Shown one piece after another: positions 63,695-64,000 of a stretch of DNA of 64,000 bases. The translations under genes were made by a program, and so were the position numbers. Source of the stretch: Roseovarius sp. W115 (GTDB lineage: Bacteria; Pseudomonadota; Alphaproteobacteria; Rhodobacterales; Rhodobacteraceae); contig NZ_CP146606.1 of the NCBI RefSeq assembly GCF_032842945.2, forward strand, positions 2,546,501 through 2,610,500, given 5' to 3'. The notes under the pieces were generated by a model that worked only from the letters and a program-made list of their open reading frames with translations, made no database searches and was not told the DNA's origin. Each line of letters opens with the position of its first letter. The first letter of the stretch is position 1.

Positions 63695-64000
63695 ATGGCC
63701 GTGCGAGACCCGGATATGCGCCAGACCTGGTCGCCATCGGGGTGGTTTGCACGGCTGATCGCGCGCCCCGGATTTCAGAATGTTGCCAGCGCGCTCCCGT
63801 TTGGGAGGGGCATGGCGCGGCGTGACGGCGCGGAAATTTTCGATATATTGCAGGGATTTGTTGCTAGTCAGGTGCTGGCTGCGCTGATCGAGCTGAATAT
63901 CCTGCGGACGCTTCTGGATGGGCCGCAGAGCGCCGAGAAACTGGGCTTTGACCATGCCGTTCCCGCCGACCGTATGGATCAGCTTTTGCGCGGTGGCATG
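63695..64000 (+). CDS. crtF: Demethylspheroidene O-methyltransferase, partial
   Basis: The first 102 residues are visible; the gene runs past the window. The N-terminus has the dimerisation domain of the class (EIFDILQGFVASQVLAALIELNIL), typical for CrtF and related SAM-dependent O-methyltransferases, and follows crtE as in other purple phototrophs. CrtF methylates the hydroxyl group made by CrtC. The SAM-binding domain lies outside. Confidence 0.9.
   Translation, partial: MAVRDPDMRQTWSPSGWFARLIARPGFQNVASALPFGRGMARRDGAEIFDILQGFVASQVLAALIELNILRTLLDGPQSAEKLGFDHAVPADRMDQLLRGGM

Overview
The window comes from the chromosome of a marine-type alphaproteobacterium of the Rhodobacterales (Roseobacter group), most likely an aerobic anoxygenic phototroph. 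The pointers are a GC-rich genome, a Tad/Flp pilus locus, a four-subunit sarcosine oxidase, and the left part of a photosynthesis gene cluster (bchO-bchD-bchI-crtA, crtI-crtB-tspO, crtC-crtD, crtE, start of crtF). crtA, crtC, crtD and crtF together imply the spheroidene/spheroidenone carotenoid pathway. I saw no tRNA, rRNA, CRISPR array, insertion sequence or prophage.

Layout, left to right. 1-2253: end of a Tad pilus locus (a TadE-like and a TadG-like gene, minus strand). 2570-9598: Glu/Leu/Phe/Val dehydrogenase with a strong terminator, the sarcosine oxidase operon soxB-soxD-soxA-soxG, and a small exported protein. 9654-17292: housekeeping genes dnaG, rpoD, a DUF1294 membrane protein, yjbQ, nrdR, ribD and an exported protein. 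17302-21877: capsule export/initiation genes kpsS, an OPX lipoprotein and kpsC (minus strand), lying between ribD and ribE (22043). 22641-29453: a tightly coupled minus-strand operon (LysR regulator, aldehyde dehydrogenase, altered M19 dipeptidase, two unknown proteins, Ser/Cys-type proline racemase family enzyme). 29511-30998: glpK.

31067-52749 is a catabolic accessory region. It holds a LysR gene divergent from aldehyde dehydrogenase, Rieske oxygenase, luciferase-like monooxygenase, DUF1185 and alpha/beta hydrolase genes; a PAS chemosensor-like protein; a three-subunit molybdenum hydroxylase with a MoaD/ThiS-like gene; and a second LysR divergent from a Rieske oxygenase and a GcvT-like protein. 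A DMT transporter follows, then a complete quaternary-amine (betaine/choline type) ABC importer and a metallo-hydrolase/SDR pair. The content suggests oxidation of nitrogen-containing small molecules (betaines, possibly N-heteroaromatics), with sarcosine oxidase as a possible sink elsewhere in the window. The substrates are not shown by the sequence. 52755-64000 is the photosynthesis cluster, with three perfect TGT-N12-ACA (PpsR/CrtJ-type) sites in its two divergent promoter regions.

A notable theme is one-base reading-frame breaks. kpsC (A6/T6 run), the MoaD-like gene (C5/G5 run) and the DMT transporter (G6 run) are each restored exactly by adding one base to a homopolymer. crtC also has no usable start codon in its own frame and is offset from crtD in the same direction. 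This may be systematic homopolymer undercalling in the assembly, but the kpsC and DMT sites are also textbook -1 slippery heptamers, so both explanations should be tested.
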